From NCBI GenBank assembly GCA_031288335.1, contig JAITRO010000055.1, positions 1 through 40,071 on the forward strand: a stretch of 40,071 nucleotides of DNA, read 5' to 3'. The DNA is from Synergistaceae bacterium (GTDB taxonomy: Bacteria > Synergistota > Synergistia > Synergistales > Synergistaceae). The notes under the pieces were generated by a model that saw nothing but the letters and a program-made list of their open reading frames with translations, was not told the DNA's origin and did not search any database. Below, piece by piece: positions 9,349-19,105 of the stretch. The translations under genes were made by a program, and so were the position numbers. Position 1 is the first letter of the stretch. Every line of letters starts with the position of its first letter.

Positions 9349-10586
9349 TGCCCCGGAAGAATTACAGCTATCGAGTCCAGGATTTTCGACGCGACCTCCC
9401 ATTTGCTGCCAGAGAACGTCCGCGGCGTCATGCCGTATTTTTGCGCGAAAAATATCTCGACGCTGTTGGAGTCGGAAGCGAAGCCGGCGTCTGGGGCCGT
9501 TAAGTCGTTCGCGACCACGAGGTCGAGGTTTTTTCGCTCTATCTTCGACATGGCGTTCTCGCGGATATTTTGCGTCTCCGCCGCGAAACCGGCGAGTATC
9601 TGGGACGGTCGTTTGCCGCGTCCGATCTCGAGTGCAATATCAGGGTTCTGTTCCAGCTCAATGCTTATGCGTGCCGCGTCGCCGCGTTTGATCTTCTGAG
9701 GGCTGAATTGCTGCGCTCTGTAATCGCCCACGGCGGCGGTCTTGATTATCACGTCGGCATCCGCCGCCGCTGACATGCAGATGTCGTGCATCTCGCAGGC
9801 GGTCTCCGCCGCGATGAACCTGACCCCGGACGGAACGCGCAGGTTCACGGGACCGGAGACGAGCGTCACGTCAGCGCCTCTGTATCTCGCCTCCGAGGCG
9901 ATCGCATAACCCATCTTTCCGGAACTGGGGTTGGAGATATAGCGCACCGGATCTATATATTCCCGCGTGGGGCCGGCCGTCACGAGGACTTTTGCGCCCG
10001 CGTAGTCCTTGTCGGCGCGCAGCGAATACCAGGTTTCGTCGAGTATCGCCTCCGCTGACGGAAGGCGGCCCTTGCCCTCGCAGCCGCACGCTAGAGGGCC
10101 GGAATCCGGGTCGATGACGCGATGTCCATGGGCAGCCACCGTGGCGGCGTTAGTCTTCGTCGCCGGGTGCGCCCACATGTGCGCGTTCATGGCCGGGAAG
10201 AAAATCTGGGGGGCCTCGCAGGCCAGCATCGCCGCACCGAGGAGCGTGGAGGAATCGCCGACGGCCGCCATTCGCAGGACGTTTGCCGTGCAGGGCGCCG
10301 CCACGAACGCGTCGGCCCATGCCGACAGGCTGATATGGGGTATCGTCCAGCCCATCTCATCGGATTTGAGGTCTTTATCCCGCCACACGCGCCGCTTTAT
10401 GAGCGTCGCGAGGGCAAGCGGGGAAACCAGGGACGCGCCCATGTCCGTGAGGATAATTTCGACCTCGCAGCCCTGCCTGAGCCACGCGCGAACCAGCTCT
10501 GGCGTCTTGTAAGCGGCGATCCCGCCGCTCACGCCCAGCAGTATTTTTTTGTTACGCGCCCACTGAGGAGGCATATTGCCGGACAT
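9345..10586 (-). CDS. coaBC: bifunctional phosphopantothenoylcysteine decarboxylase / phosphopantothenate-cysteine ligase
   Basis: KKILLGVSGGIAAYKTPELVR, PAMNAHMW, VLVTAGPTREYIDPVRYISNPSSGKMGYAIA. Confidence 0.96.
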   Translation of the reverse strand: MSGNMPPQWARNKKILLGVSGGIAAYKTPELVRAWLRQGCEVEIILTDMGASLVSPLALATLIKRRVWRDKDLKSDEMGWTIPHISLSAWADAFVAAPCTANVLRMAAVGDSSTLLGAAMLACEAPQIFFPAMNAHMWAHPATKTNAATVAAHGHRVIDPDSGPLACGCEGKGRLPSAEAILDETWYSLRADKDYAGAKVLVTAGPTREYIDPVRYISNPSSGKMGYAIASEARYRGADVTLVSGPVNLRVPSGVRFIAAETACEMHDICMSAAADADVIIKTAAVGDYRAQQFSPQKIKRGDAARISIELEQNPDIALEIGRGKRPSQILAGFAAETQNIRENAMSKIERKNLDLVVANDLTAPDAGFASDSNSVEIFFAQKYGMTPRTFSGSKWEVASKILDSIAVILPGQ

Positions 10587-10794
10587 CCGTCACAACGGCC
10601 GAGTCGATATTGAGGCGGCCTTTCTCTATTTCGTCTATCGCGTGCGTTATGTAACGTTCGCTTCCCTCTCCATCCAACGAGCGGCCCTTCTGTTCGCTGA
10701 GCTGGCGCGCTCTCGTCGAGACTACCATGGCGAGCGCGTACTTGTTTTCGATGCGCGAGGTCTCGTATATTTTTTCAAGGTTGTTGTAAATCAT
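10552..10794 (-). CDS. rpoZ: DNA-directed RNA polymerase omega subunit
   Basis: ENKYALAMVVSTRARQLSEQKG...AIDEIEKGRL; located between gmk and coaBC. Confidence 0.88.
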   Translation of the reverse strand: MIYNNLEKIYETSRIENKYALAMVVSTRARQLSEQKGRSLDGEGSERYITHAIDEIEKGRLNIDSAVVTDVRQYASSVGA

Positions 10795-10799
10795 TCGCG

Positions 10800-11369
10800 T
10801 TACCTCCCGGCATTTCTGTAGCTTTTTATTATTTCCACAAGTTCTCGTGATGCCTGCTCAACATCGTCATTCATTATCACGTGATCGTATTCGGCCGACT
10901 GTTTCATCTCCATGGCCGCGTTGCGGAGCCTCACGCAAATCTGTTCGGGCGTCTCCGTGCCGCGCTCCATCAGCCTGTCCTCCAGCTCGTCGAGAGACTG
11001 AACCGTGATGAATATCCTTATCGCCTCGGGCACGATGTCCTTGACCCTGCGACATCCCTTGACGTCTATCTCGAGCGCCATGTCACGCCCTTCGTTCAGC
11101 ACCCGCTCGACCTCGCTCTTTTTTGTGCCGTAACAGTTCCCGTGAACCTCGGCCCATTCGAGAAATTCACCTCTGCCCGCCATACTCTCGAACTCGTCAC
11201 GCGAAACATAATGATACTCGCGGCCCTCCGCTTCGTCCGACCTCCTCTCCCTGGTCGTGCAGGAGACGGAATATTCAAGATCCTCGACCTCGCGGAACAG
11301 TCTCTTCCGCAAGGTCCCTTTTCCCGCGCCAGCCGGACCGGAGAGAATGAAAAGACGTCCTCTTTTCAT
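10800..11369 (-). CDS. gmk: guanylate kinase
   Basis: RGRLFILSGPAGAGKGTLRKRLF, SCTTRERRSDEAEGREYHYVSRDEF. Confidence 0.96.
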   Translation of the reverse strand: MKRGRLFILSGPAGAGKGTLRKRLFREVEDLEYSVSCTTRERRSDEAEGREYHYVSRDEFESMAGRGEFLEWAEVHGNCYGTKKSEVERVLNEGRDMALEIDVKGCRRVKDIVPEAIRIFITVQSLDELEDRLMERGTETPEQICVRLRNAAMEMKQSAEYDHVIMNDDVEQASRELVEIIKSYRNAGR

Positions 11370-11677
11370 GAAGCGGCTCCGTCGCCAGCGGCTCCGCCGT
11401 TGGCGGTCCCGCTGTTCCTGACGGACACGCCGCCCGCGTCTTCTTCGAACCGCGACGACAGCGTCTCCGGTTGAAGCGCCGATATGACCACATGCCTGCT
11501 GTCCATTATTAGGACGGCCCTCGTCTTGCGCCCCTGAGTCGCGTCCACCAGAAGCCCCGCGGCGCGCGCCTCCTCTCTGAGACGGCGCAGCGGCGCACTC
11601 GACGAGTCAATTATGGCGACGACCCTGTCTCGCGACACCATGTTGCCGAAACCGATATGAACGAGACGGAAATTCAT
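11366..11677 (-). CDS. RemA/DUF370 family regulator with short C-terminal extension
   Basis: LVHIGFGNMVSRDRVVAIIDSSSAPLRRLREEAR...DATQGRKTRAVLIMDSRHVVISALQPETL; immediately upstream of gmk. Confidence 0.9.
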   Translation of the reverse strand: MNFRLVHIGFGNMVSRDRVVAIIDSSSAPLRRLREEARAAGLLVDATQGRKTRAVLIMDSRHVVISALQPETLSSRFEEDAGGVSVRNSGTANGGAAGDGAAS

Positions 11678-11692
11678 GTCCTCACACCTGCC

Positions 11693-12577
11693 TCATTCCA
11701 GATTTTGTATCTGTTCGCGTATCCTTTCGACGGCCGACTTGACATTGACCATGAGCCAGCGTAAATCGGCGCTCGTTACCTTGGAATTGATGGTATTGGC
11801 CTCCCTGTTCATCTCCTGCGCCAGAAAATCGAGTTTGCGTCCCTCGGCCTGCTCCGCTTCCCCGATCTCGCGAAATTTGGCCGCGTGGCTCGACATGCGC
11901 GCGATCTCCTCCGATATGTCCCATTTGTCGGCGAAGATGATCGCCTCCTGCGTGAACCGCGCTTCGTCCACCGATATCCCGGCGGACGCCAGGATGTTTT
12001 TCAGCCGTTCAGTGACGGTCTCGAACGCGGAATCCCTGGCCTCCGTCCAGGTTTCCCCTATCTCTTTCATGAGACGTTCGACCTCGTTTAGGTGCTGGCC
12101 GACCGCCTCTTTCAGATGAGCGCCTTCCTTGCGTCTCATATCATTCCAGTTTTCGGTCGCGCGGTACAATACGCCCGACATGATATCCTCAACGTTGTCG
12201 TCTCCGAAGACGGCGCGCGAGGATATGTCCAGAACCCCCGGCAAATTCACGAGGGCGTCAAGGGATATGTCGCGTTCCGCTCCCATCACGCCGCGCATCG
12301 GCGATATCTCCCTGTAATAGGCCGTCATGGCCTCTTTGTTGAGGACGAGCGCCGCGGACGCTGCCGACCAGGTTATCTCAACGCGCGCGACAATTTTGCC
12401 CCTGCGGAACATGCCGCGCAGCCGCTGGTGGAACCAGGGCTCGAATGAAGATAATTCCCTCGGGAGCCTGACGGATATGTCCTGATATCTGTGGTTCACG
12501 CTCGACAGCTCCACTGTCGCTGTTCCCCACTGGCGCTCTTCAGACGCCGCTCCAAATCCGGTCATGCTAACATACAT
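11693..12577 (-). CDS. YicC family endoribonuclease-like protein
   Basis: MTGFG(A)ASEE... N-terminus, SVNHRYQDISVRLP, C-terminal FLAQEMNREANTINSKVTSADLRWLMVNVKSAVERIREQIQNLE. Confidence 0.95.
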   Translation of the reverse strand: MYVSMTGFGAASEERQWGTATVELSSVNHRYQDISVRLPRELSSFEPWFHQRLRGMFRRGKIVARVEITWSAASAALVLNKEAMTAYYREISPMRGVMGAERDISLDALVNLPGVLDISSRAVFGDDNVEDIMSGVLYRATENWNDMRRKEGAHLKEAVGQHLNEVERLMKEIGETWTEARDSAFETVTERLKNILASAGISVDEARFTQEAIIFADKWDISEEIARMSSHAAKFREIGEAEQAEGRKLDFLAQEMNREANTINSKVTSADLRWLMVNVKSAVERIREQIQNLE

Positions 12578-13199
12578 CGTCCGCGTCCTCCATGGCGAGC
12601 AATTCCCTTTCCAGCGATCTCATGAGTTTTTCCCTTCTCTCGCGTTCATTCGGCATATCCGGGTCAGGATATATGAGATGAGATATCGTGAGTTTCATCT
12701 TCGACGGCCGCGGCAGAGCCCTGCTCTTGGGCCAGGCTTCGAAAGAGCCCTTCACGTATACCGGCAGCACGGGAAAACCGGTTTTCACCGACAAATACGC
12801 CGCTCCAGGTTCGATCGGCCCCAGCCTGCCGTTCGCGCTCCTCGACCCTTCGGGAAAGAGCAATACGCTCTCTCCCTCTTTTAAGAGCGCCAGAAGGAGT
12901 TTCATAACGGCGCCCGCCCTCTGACTGTCCCCGCGGGTCACCGGCACGGCCCCCAGCGTCCTGATGAGAAAACCCAGCAGGGGGACGCGAAATAACGACT
13001 CCTTGGCCAGATACCTCAGCCGTATCGGGAAAACCGCGCCGATCAAAGGAGGATCCGCAAAACTCGCGTGGTTGGACGCCACTATCATCGGCCCTTCGCT
13101 CGGAATGTTTGACAGGCCGTACACTTCCAGGCGGTTATAGAGCCTGAAAAACAGCATGAAGACGTTTTGGACGAGACGGTAAAAAACGCGTGAGATCAT
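12567..13199 (-). CDS. plsC: 1-acyl-sn-glycerol-3-phosphate acyltransferase
   Basis: VASNHASFADP (NHx4D), LFPEGSRSANGRLGPIEPGAAYL. Confidence 0.93.
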   Translation of the reverse strand: MISRVFYRLVQNVFMLFFRLYNRLEVYGLSNIPSEGPMIVASNHASFADPPLIGAVFPIRLRYLAKESLFRVPLLGFLIRTLGAVPVTRGDSQRAGAVMKLLLALLKEGESVLLFPEGSRSANGRLGPIEPGAAYLSVKTGFPVLPVYVKGSFEAWPKSRALPRPSKMKLTISHLIYPDPDMPNERERREKLMRSLERELLAMEDADDVC

Positions 13200-13873
13200 G
13201 ATTTCGGCGTCAAAACTTTCGCGGCTTCTTCCATGACCCGGGACACCACTGCCTCGAAAGAGAGCCCGGTGCTGTCTATGAAGACGGCGTCCTCGGCCCG
13301 TTTCAGCGGGGCGACCGCGCGGTTCGTGTCCATTTCGTCCCTTGCCTTCACCTGCCGCAGTATATCGTCGTAATTGGATTCCTCACCTTTAGCGAGCCTT
13401 TCAGCGTGACGTCTCGCGGCCCTCTCCTCGGGAGAGGCGGTGAGGAAAATCTTGACGTCAGCGTCGGGGAAAACCACAGTTCCCATGTCGCGTCCTTCCG
13501 CCACGAGACCTTGGGTCCTCTGGCCGCGCTGTATATCGAGCAGCGACTCGCGAACCGCCGGGAGCGCCGAATACGGCGAAACGTGCCGCTCTATGGCTGG
13601 AGTCCTGATGATTTCCGTGACATCCTCACCGCAGGCGAAAACCCGTCCGCCGCGGAACGAGATCGTAAATTCCGCGAGCGCCGCGCGCAGTTCCGGCGAA
13701 TCCGAAGGAGGAATGTCCTTCGACAGCATAACGTGAGTGATTGCCCTGTATATCGCCCCCGTGTCCAGAAACGGCAGACCCAACCGCCTTGCCGCTTCCC
13801 GCGCAACGCTGCTTTTACCAGCGCCGGCCGGGCCGTCGAGAACTATTATTGGTGGATGTTCCGATAAACGCAT
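13196..13873 (-). CDS. cmk: (d)CMP kinase
   Basis: IIVLDGPAGAGKSSVAREAARRLGLPFLDTGAIYRAIT, LVAEGRDMGTVVFPDADVKIFLTAS. Confidence 0.95.
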   Translation of the reverse strand: MRLSEHPPIIVLDGPAGAGKSSVAREAARRLGLPFLDTGAIYRAITHVMLSKDIPPSDSPELRAALAEFTISFRGGRVFACGEDVTEIIRTPAIERHVSPYSALPAVRESLLDIQRGQRTQGLVAEGRDMGTVVFPDADVKIFLTASPEERAARRHAERLAKGEESNYDDILRQVKARDEMDTNRAVAPLKRAEDAVFIDSTGLSFEAVVSRVMEEAAKVLTPKS

Positions 13874-13884
13874 GGTCTTTGTTT

Positions 13885-14769
13885 TTATTTGAAGCTGTCT
13901 TCCATCGTCGATATGATATCCACGAACTCAGCCATCAGCTGTTCGGTACTGTCGGCGATACCGAGCCGTTCGAGGCTGTCTGTGGATACATTGTACTGCA
14001 TCCCGTCGGCGCCTATTCCGAGGCCGAGCATGAGGCACAGGGAATTGGCCACGTGCACCACGTCGAGCACTTTCCTGTGCTCCGACGCGCCCGAGGGAAG
14101 CTCTTCCGGGGTATGGTGGTAGATGGTCACGTAAGAGTAGACATCAGGAAGGTTCCATTGTTCCATCACTAAACCGCCGACCTGGGCGTGATCGAAGCCC
14201 AGAACCTGGCGTTCGGCGTCGCAAAACGGTATGCCGTCTTCCTCCACCAGACGGAGGATTATGCTGTAACCGAAGCGGACGTAATCATTCAGTACGATCT
14301 TGCCTATATCGTGCATCAAGCCGCCGATATACGCTTCCTCCGGGTCGCCGGCGCGCACTTTTTCGCAGAGATAACGGCTGGTGGCGGCCACTCCCTGGGA
14401 ATGCCTCCACATTTCGCCGCGGTCGAGAGAATATCCGGTGAATGAACTGTCCATGAATTTATAGACCGAAGCGGCGAGGACTATGCTCTTCACCGTCTTG
14501 AAACCGAGATATGAGATGGCCTCCGGAACGACCGTTATCTTGCGCGACAGGCCGTAATAAGCTGAGTTCGCGAGCCGCAGGATACGCAACACCAGGCTTT
14601 CGTCCTTGCGCAATATCTCGCCGACGTCCGAAGCGCTGCTCTTCGGATCGTCCAATTTCTTCAAAGTTTCTATGACAAACTGAGGCAGCGAGGGTATATC
14701 CTTCACCCTCTTCAGCACTCTGCGTTGTATCAAATCCCGGGTCCGATCGTCAAGTCCTTGCATCTGCAT
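13885..14769 (-). CDS. HDOD domain protein
   Basis: IPSLPQFVIETLKKLDDPKSSASDVGEILRKDESLVLRILRLANSAYYGL and MHDIGKIVLNDY; HDOD family layout. Confidence 0.93.
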   Translation of the reverse strand: MQMQGLDDRTRDLIQRRVLKRVKDIPSLPQFVIETLKKLDDPKSSASDVGEILRKDESLVLRILRLANSAYYGLSRKITVVPEAISYLGFKTVKSIVLAASVYKFMDSSFTGYSLDRGEMWRHSQGVAATSRYLCEKVRAGDPEEAYIGGLMHDIGKIVLNDYVRFGYSIILRLVEEDGIPFCDAERQVLGFDHAQVGGLVMEQWNLPDVYSYVTIYHHTPEELPSGASEHRKVLDVVHVANSLCLMLGLGIGADGMQYNVSTDSLERLGIADSTEQLMAEFVDIISTMEDSFK

Positions 14770-14806
14770 CCCTCCGTAAATCTCGTCCCGCCGGCAGGAT
14801 TATACG

Positions 14807-15550
14807 TCAAATTTTCCCGCCGTTCGATATCATATTACGCAGATTCTCATAGTTAAATTCGCGCCACGAGGCCGCCGGCATTTTGTCCAGAAATAGATTT
14901 CCCACGCCGATTCTCTTCAAACGAAGGACTTTGTTGCCGAGCGCTTCCGCCATAAGCCTGATTTCCCGTTTGAATCCTTCGGTCAGGACGACCCTCCAAT
15001 GCCTGCCGTCATTCGGACGCCCGGGAGACAATTCCGCAGGTATCAACAGTTTCTTTTCTATAATAACACCTCTTGCCCATTCCTTCATGTGTTTTTCCTC
15101 CATGGCGTGTTCGAGGACTACCGCGTAAGTCTTGCGCACGCCCGAGGACGGGTGAACGAGCAACTGGGAGAATTGTCCGTCGTTGGTGAGGATCAAGAGT
15201 CCTTCGCTGTCGAGGTCGAGCCTTCCGGCGGGAAATAGCCCAACGGTTCTGTAAATCTCCGGCAGCAGATCCATGACCGTGCGCCGCCGCGCGTCGCTCA
15301 CCGCGGACAGCACGCCTCGCGGCTTGTTCATGACGATATAGACCGGCGGCGCCGGGTTCACGGCGCGCCCGTCGACGGCGACTGTCTCTCCTTCGGCGAC
15401 CGTCCTGCCGGGAGAAAGTTCAGTATCGTCTCCCACCCTGACCCGGCCCGACGCGATCAACAGATCGGCGTTCCTTCGGGAGGCGACGCCGCAAAGAGCG
15501 AGATACCTGTTGAGGCGTATCGGATACGATATCCTCTCGGCGTCACTCAT
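14807..15550 (-). CDS. RluB/RsuA-type 23S/16S rRNA pseudouridine synthase
   Basis: S4-like N-terminus RLNRYLALCGVASRRNADLLI, MNKPRGVLSAVSDARRRTVMDLLP, GRLDLDSEGLLILTNDG. Confidence 0.94.
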   Translation of the reverse strand: MSDAERISYPIRLNRYLALCGVASRRNADLLIASGRVRVGDDTELSPGRTVAEGETVAVDGRAVNPAPPVYIVMNKPRGVLSAVSDARRRTVMDLLPEIYRTVGLFPAGRLDLDSEGLLILTNDGQFSQLLVHPSSGVRKTYAVVLEHAMEEKHMKEWARGVIIEKKLLIPAELSPGRPNDGRHWRVVLTEGFKREIRLMAEALGNKVLRLKRIGVGNLFLDKMPAASWREFNYENLRNMISNGGKI

Positions 15551-16139
15551 CCGGCGTCTCCCAATCGTTCCGCGCGGGTTCTTTCACGAAGGTCTCCTGC
15601 AATTCCTCCAGCGTGGGAAGCGAGGCTATCGAGGCGAGGCCGAAAATCTCCAGGAACCTGTCCGTGGTCCTGTAAAGAAGGGGGTTGCCCGTGCTTTTCT
15701 TCCGTCCCGCGACCCTCACGAGCCCGTGTTTCACGAGTGTGTCTATGACGCGATCACACCTCACCGTGCGGATCTCCTCCATCTCTCCGCGGGTCACCGG
15801 CTGATTGTATGCCACCACCGCAAGCGTCTCGAACGCCGCCTTGCTCAGGCGGACGCGCTGCGCCGCGGCCATTCCCTGATATTCGGCCACCGTGGTTTCG
15901 AGGTCAGGCGCCGTCGCCATCTGCCAGCCTCCGGCGAGATTGAGCAGCGTCACCCCCCGTCCCTCGTCGCAGAGTGCTTTAAGCCTGGCCAGCCCGCGCG
16001 ATACCGCGGCGGGGGAAACGCCGAGGGCGGCCGCTAATTCTTTTTCCGACACAGGCTGCTGGGAGACGAACAGCAGCGCTTCGAGCCGGCGCACGAGCAT
16101 ATCGTATTCGCCCAGATTATCCGGCATCAATGCCGACAT
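15543..16139 (-). CDS. scpB: segregation and condensation protein B
   Basis: LEALLFVSQQPVSEKELAAALG...LSKAAFETLAVVAYNQPVTRGEMEEIRTV; internal ATG at 16139 preferred. Confidence 0.93.
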   Translation of the reverse strand: MSALMPDNLGEYDMLVRRLEALLFVSQQPVSEKELAAALGVSPAAVSRGLARLKALCDEGRGVTLLNLAGGWQMATAPDLETTVAEYQGMAAAQRVRLSKAAFETLAVVAYNQPVTRGEMEEIRTVRCDRVIDTLVKHGLVRVAGRKKSTGNPLLYRTTDRFLEIFGLASIASLPTLEELQETFVKEPARNDWETPDE

Positions 16140-16884
16140 CTCCCCATTCCTCCATCTGGGTGAGCTTGACCGCACCCAGGCGCGACATCTCAAGCAGTGC
16201 GAGCAGCGTCACGATGAGCGCGCCCGCGCCGAAGCGGGCAAGTGCCGCGGAAAGCGTGACCGTGCTCCCCTCGGTCAGCAGCTCCCTTATCTCGTCCATC
16301 CTGCGATCCACCTGAATTTCCTGCGGAACCGCGTCGGGTATTTCCTCCATGAAATCGTCTCGCGCGGAGCGGATCCTTGAGCGGGAGTATTCATCGATGA
16401 GATTCCACCAGAGCGTCGACAGGCCGTAGAGGTCTCCTATGTCGAACCAAGGGGGGCCGCCCTCGTCGGATACCCGCACGAACGAACGATCACGCTCGAT
16501 CTTCATCTCGTACAGCCTCGCCGCGGCGATCCTGTACGGTTTGAAGCGCTCCAGCATGACCGCGAGCGTATCCTCGGTCAATTCGCCCCCGCATTCGTCC
16601 CCCGGGGCGGGCGGCATATCAGCGGGCGCGTCGCCGCCGTCCGCTCGGGGAAGCAGCGAGTGCACTTTTCTGATCAGTATGCGGCTCGCCAGCGAAAAAA
16701 ATTCGGCGAGTTCGGACAGCGTGGCCTTCCTCGACGTCAGGAGGTACGACACGTACTGTGACAGGACGTCCGTCAATTTCACTGACGAGGCGTCGATCGC
16801 GCTCGTCTCCACCAGATGGCAGAACAGATCAAGCGGCCCGGAGAAATCCTTCAGAGTTATCTCGAAAACTGGTTCTTCCGCCAT
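16117..16884 (-). CDS. scpA: segregation and condensation protein A
   Basis: FEITLKDFSGPLDLFCHLVE..., overlaps scpB start. Confidence 0.92.
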   Translation of the reverse strand: MAEEPVFEITLKDFSGPLDLFCHLVETSAIDASSVKLTDVLSQYVSYLLTSRKATLSELAEFFSLASRILIRKVHSLLPRADGGDAPADMPPAPGDECGGELTEDTLAVMLERFKPYRIAAARLYEMKIERDRSFVRVSDEGGPPWFDIGDLYGLSTLWWNLIDEYSRSRIRSARDDFMEEIPDAVPQEIQVDRRMDEIRELLTEGSTVTLSAALARFGAGALIVTLLALLEMSRLGAVKLTQMEEWGDVGIDAG

Positions 16885-16908
16885 TATTTCACAGATTGGA
16901 GCTTGAAA

Positions 16909-17901
16909 TCATTTAATTTGGGGCATCGACAGGGCTTCGTAGACTTCGTCCATCGTCCGTTCTGCCGTCGCGCGCGCCCGCCCGGCCCCGTCGGCCAAGA
17001 TGGCGTTCAGCTCGTCGTCGCGTTTTTCAAAATATCGCCTGCGCTCCTGAATGGGAGTCATGTGCTCAGTCACGTGCGCGATGAGGATTTTCTTGCAGTC
17101 GACGCACCCTATCGAGGCTGTCTTGCAGCCGGAGGCGATCTCGTCCATCTGTCCTTTGTCGGGATTGAAAAACTTGTGAAGATCCCATGCGGGGCATTTG
17201 TCCGGGTCTCCCGGGTCAGTCCTGCGTTCGCGCGCCGGGTCGGTGACCATGGTGCGGATTTTTTTGTCGAGCACGGGTATTTCGTCCGCGATGTCGAGCG
17301 AGTTGCCGTAGGATTTACTCATCTTGCGCCCGTCGGTGCCGGGTATTTTGGGGCTATAGGTCAGCATTATCGCGGGCTCCGGAAAAACCGGCCCGTAGAA
17401 GTTGTTGAACCTGCGCGCCAGCTCCCGCGATATTTCGAGGTGCGCCGTCTGATCCTCTCCCACCGGCACCTTTACGGCCTTGTAGACGAGTATGTCGGAG
17501 GCCATGAGCACGGGATAACCGAGAAAGCCGTAGGTCGACAGGTCTTTGTTCTGGAGATTCAATATCTGCTCTTTATACGTGGGGCAGCGTTCGAGCCAGC
17601 CCAGGGGAGCTATCATCGAGAGTGCCATGTGAAGCTCTATGTGCTGCTTGACGTGAGACTGCACGAAAATCGCGCATTTTTGAGGATCCAGTCCCGCCGC
17701 GAGCCAGTCCAGAAGGACCTCGCGGCTGTTCAGGGACAGCTTCGAGGGATCCGCGTAATCCGACATCAAAGCGTGCCAGTCGACGATAGAGAAGTAACAC
17801 TCGTGATCCTCCTGAAGTTTCACCCAGTTTGAAAGCGCTCCCGCCATGTGTCCCAAATGAAGCCTGCCCGTCGGCCTCATCCCGCTGAAAACTACATCCA
17901 T
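16909..17901 (-). CDS. trpS: tryptophanyl-tRNA synthetase
   Basis: VVFSGMRPTGRLHLGHMAGAL (HIGH-type), KMSKS; ATG at 17901 preceded by GGAGGT. Confidence 0.96.
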   Translation of the reverse strand: MDVVFSGMRPTGRLHLGHMAGALSNWVKLQEDHECYFSIVDWHALMSDYADPSKLSLNSREVLLDWLAAGLDPQKCAIFVQSHVKQHIELHMALSMIAPLGWLERCPTYKEQILNLQNKDLSTYGFLGYPVLMASDILVYKAVKVPVGEDQTAHLEISRELARRFNNFYGPVFPEPAIMLTYSPKIPGTDGRKMSKSYGNSLDIADEIPVLDKKIRTMVTDPARERRTDPGDPDKCPAWDLHKFFNPDKGQMDEIASGCKTASIGCVDCKKILIAHVTEHMTPIQERRRYFEKRDDELNAILADGAGRARATAERTMDEVYEALSMPQIK

Positions 17902-18031
17902 CGATACCTGCACCTCCGCAAAAGTATTAATCATTAATATAACAGATTTGTCACTTTTCGCGAGATAAATAACCGAAACAATATATCGCAGGCATGCGCT
18001 TTTCTCAAAATAAACGAAAGCTATAAAGTTG

Positions 18032-18205
18032 TGTTACAATATTCCTGTCGATATATCCGATAAAAATCTTCGACTTGTTAACCGGAAAAAACTTGACTAA
18101 TTGACGAATTTATTAGATCATAAGCACCTCCTGTAATGAATCAGAATCAAGGGGGGAAAGTATTCTCCGGCTGGGGAACAATCCCTTCGAGAAGGAGGTG
18201 GTATT
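18032..18205 (+). promoter_or_regulatory. extended -10 promoter (TGTTACAAT, 18032-18040) and ~160-nt leader with an anti-SD-like sequence CACCTCCT (18125-18132) complementary to the SD AGGAGGTG (18193-18200)
   Basis: 8-nt perfect complementarity read directly; additional local hairpins TTCTCC-GGCT-GGGGAA and CCTT-CGAG-AAGG. Confidence 0.5.
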
Positions 18206-19006
18206 GTGGCTGACAGACATTCGAAACCATCCGACGAAATTCTTTTTAAGACGATGAGCGTTTTCTTTGTCACCATAATGCCGTTTATAGCACTGCCGTT
18301 TTTAATTGTCTCGGAATTTCTGAAATTGCCCGAACGGAGGCCGCTTTATCTGAGGTTCCCGAAGGCGAATTCCATCCTGTCCAATTACGCTCCCAACAAA
18401 CTGCCGTCGGGCGCGAAAATAGGCTATAACCGCCACGTATTGTCGGCGGTCAAGGAAATGGGGATATCGCTCGACCAATTCGACGAATGGATGGCCGCTT
18501 ATCCGGGAAGCGCCATAAAACACTTGAGATACATGCCCGAGGCGATGCAGAGGGACGCCGCGAGCATAGCCTTGTTTATAAGAAAATCGAACAGCAGCAT
18601 AGACGTAAAAACCGCGTGGCGGGAAGCCGCGGCCCTGGTGCATTACAGCGCCAAATACGGCGTGCCGTCGGCATTGACCACCGCAGTGGCTCAGGTGGAA
18701 AGCACGTTCAACCCCAACGCGGTTAGCTCAAAGGGAGCGTCTGGAGTCATGCAGGTGATGTGGAGAATACACAACAACCTCTTGAGGTCGAACGGCATAC
18801 ACCCCACGCCGGGAAAGAACCCTCTCGCTGACCCGGAACACTCCATAGCCGCCGGATGCCTCCTGCTTTCGCGGTACATTCGGGCATACGGGTCGGTTCA
18901 GAAGGCCATAGATCGTTATTATGGCGGAACGTCCGCCACTTATCACAGGAAAATCAACGTCAATATAGCGAAGTTGATGACCCATCAATCCAAACTTTTT
19001 GACTGA
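18206..19006 (+). CDS. membrane-anchored lytic transglycosylase (SLT domain)
   Basis: GTG start after AAGGAGGTG; N-terminal TM; AAALVHYSAKYGVPSALTTAVAQVESTFNPNAVSSKGASGVMQVM ... GCLLLSRYIRAYG. Confidence 0.92.
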   Translation: MADRHSKPSDEILFKTMSVFFVTIMPFIALPFLIVSEFLKLPERRPLYLRFPKANSILSNYAPNKLPSGAKIGYNRHVLSAVKEMGISLDQFDEWMAAYPGSAIKHLRYMPEAMQRDAASIALFIRKSNSSIDVKTAWREAAALVHYSAKYGVPSALTTAVAQVESTFNPNAVSSKGASGVMQVMWRIHNNLLRSNGIHPTPGKNPLADPEHSIAAGCLLLSRYIRAYGSVQKAIDRYYGGTSATYHRKINVNIAKLMTHQSKLFD

Positions 19007-19105
19007 TCTATACAGGACTGTGGAATCATTTACGGCAGGACGAATGAATGTTATATTTTATCCGGACGATTTTAAGTCTGAAAATGAGAAAGGGAGTTCT
19101 TATTT

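Noticed and set aside
16816-17832. 338-aa plus-strand ORF
   Set aside because: Antisense shadow of trpS; no recognisable domain.
18041-18205. Known riboswitch (c-di-AMP, c-di-GMP, SAM, cobalamin) in the transglycosylase leader
   Set aside because: I could not match any consensus motif by eye; left as an unassigned SD-sequestering leader.
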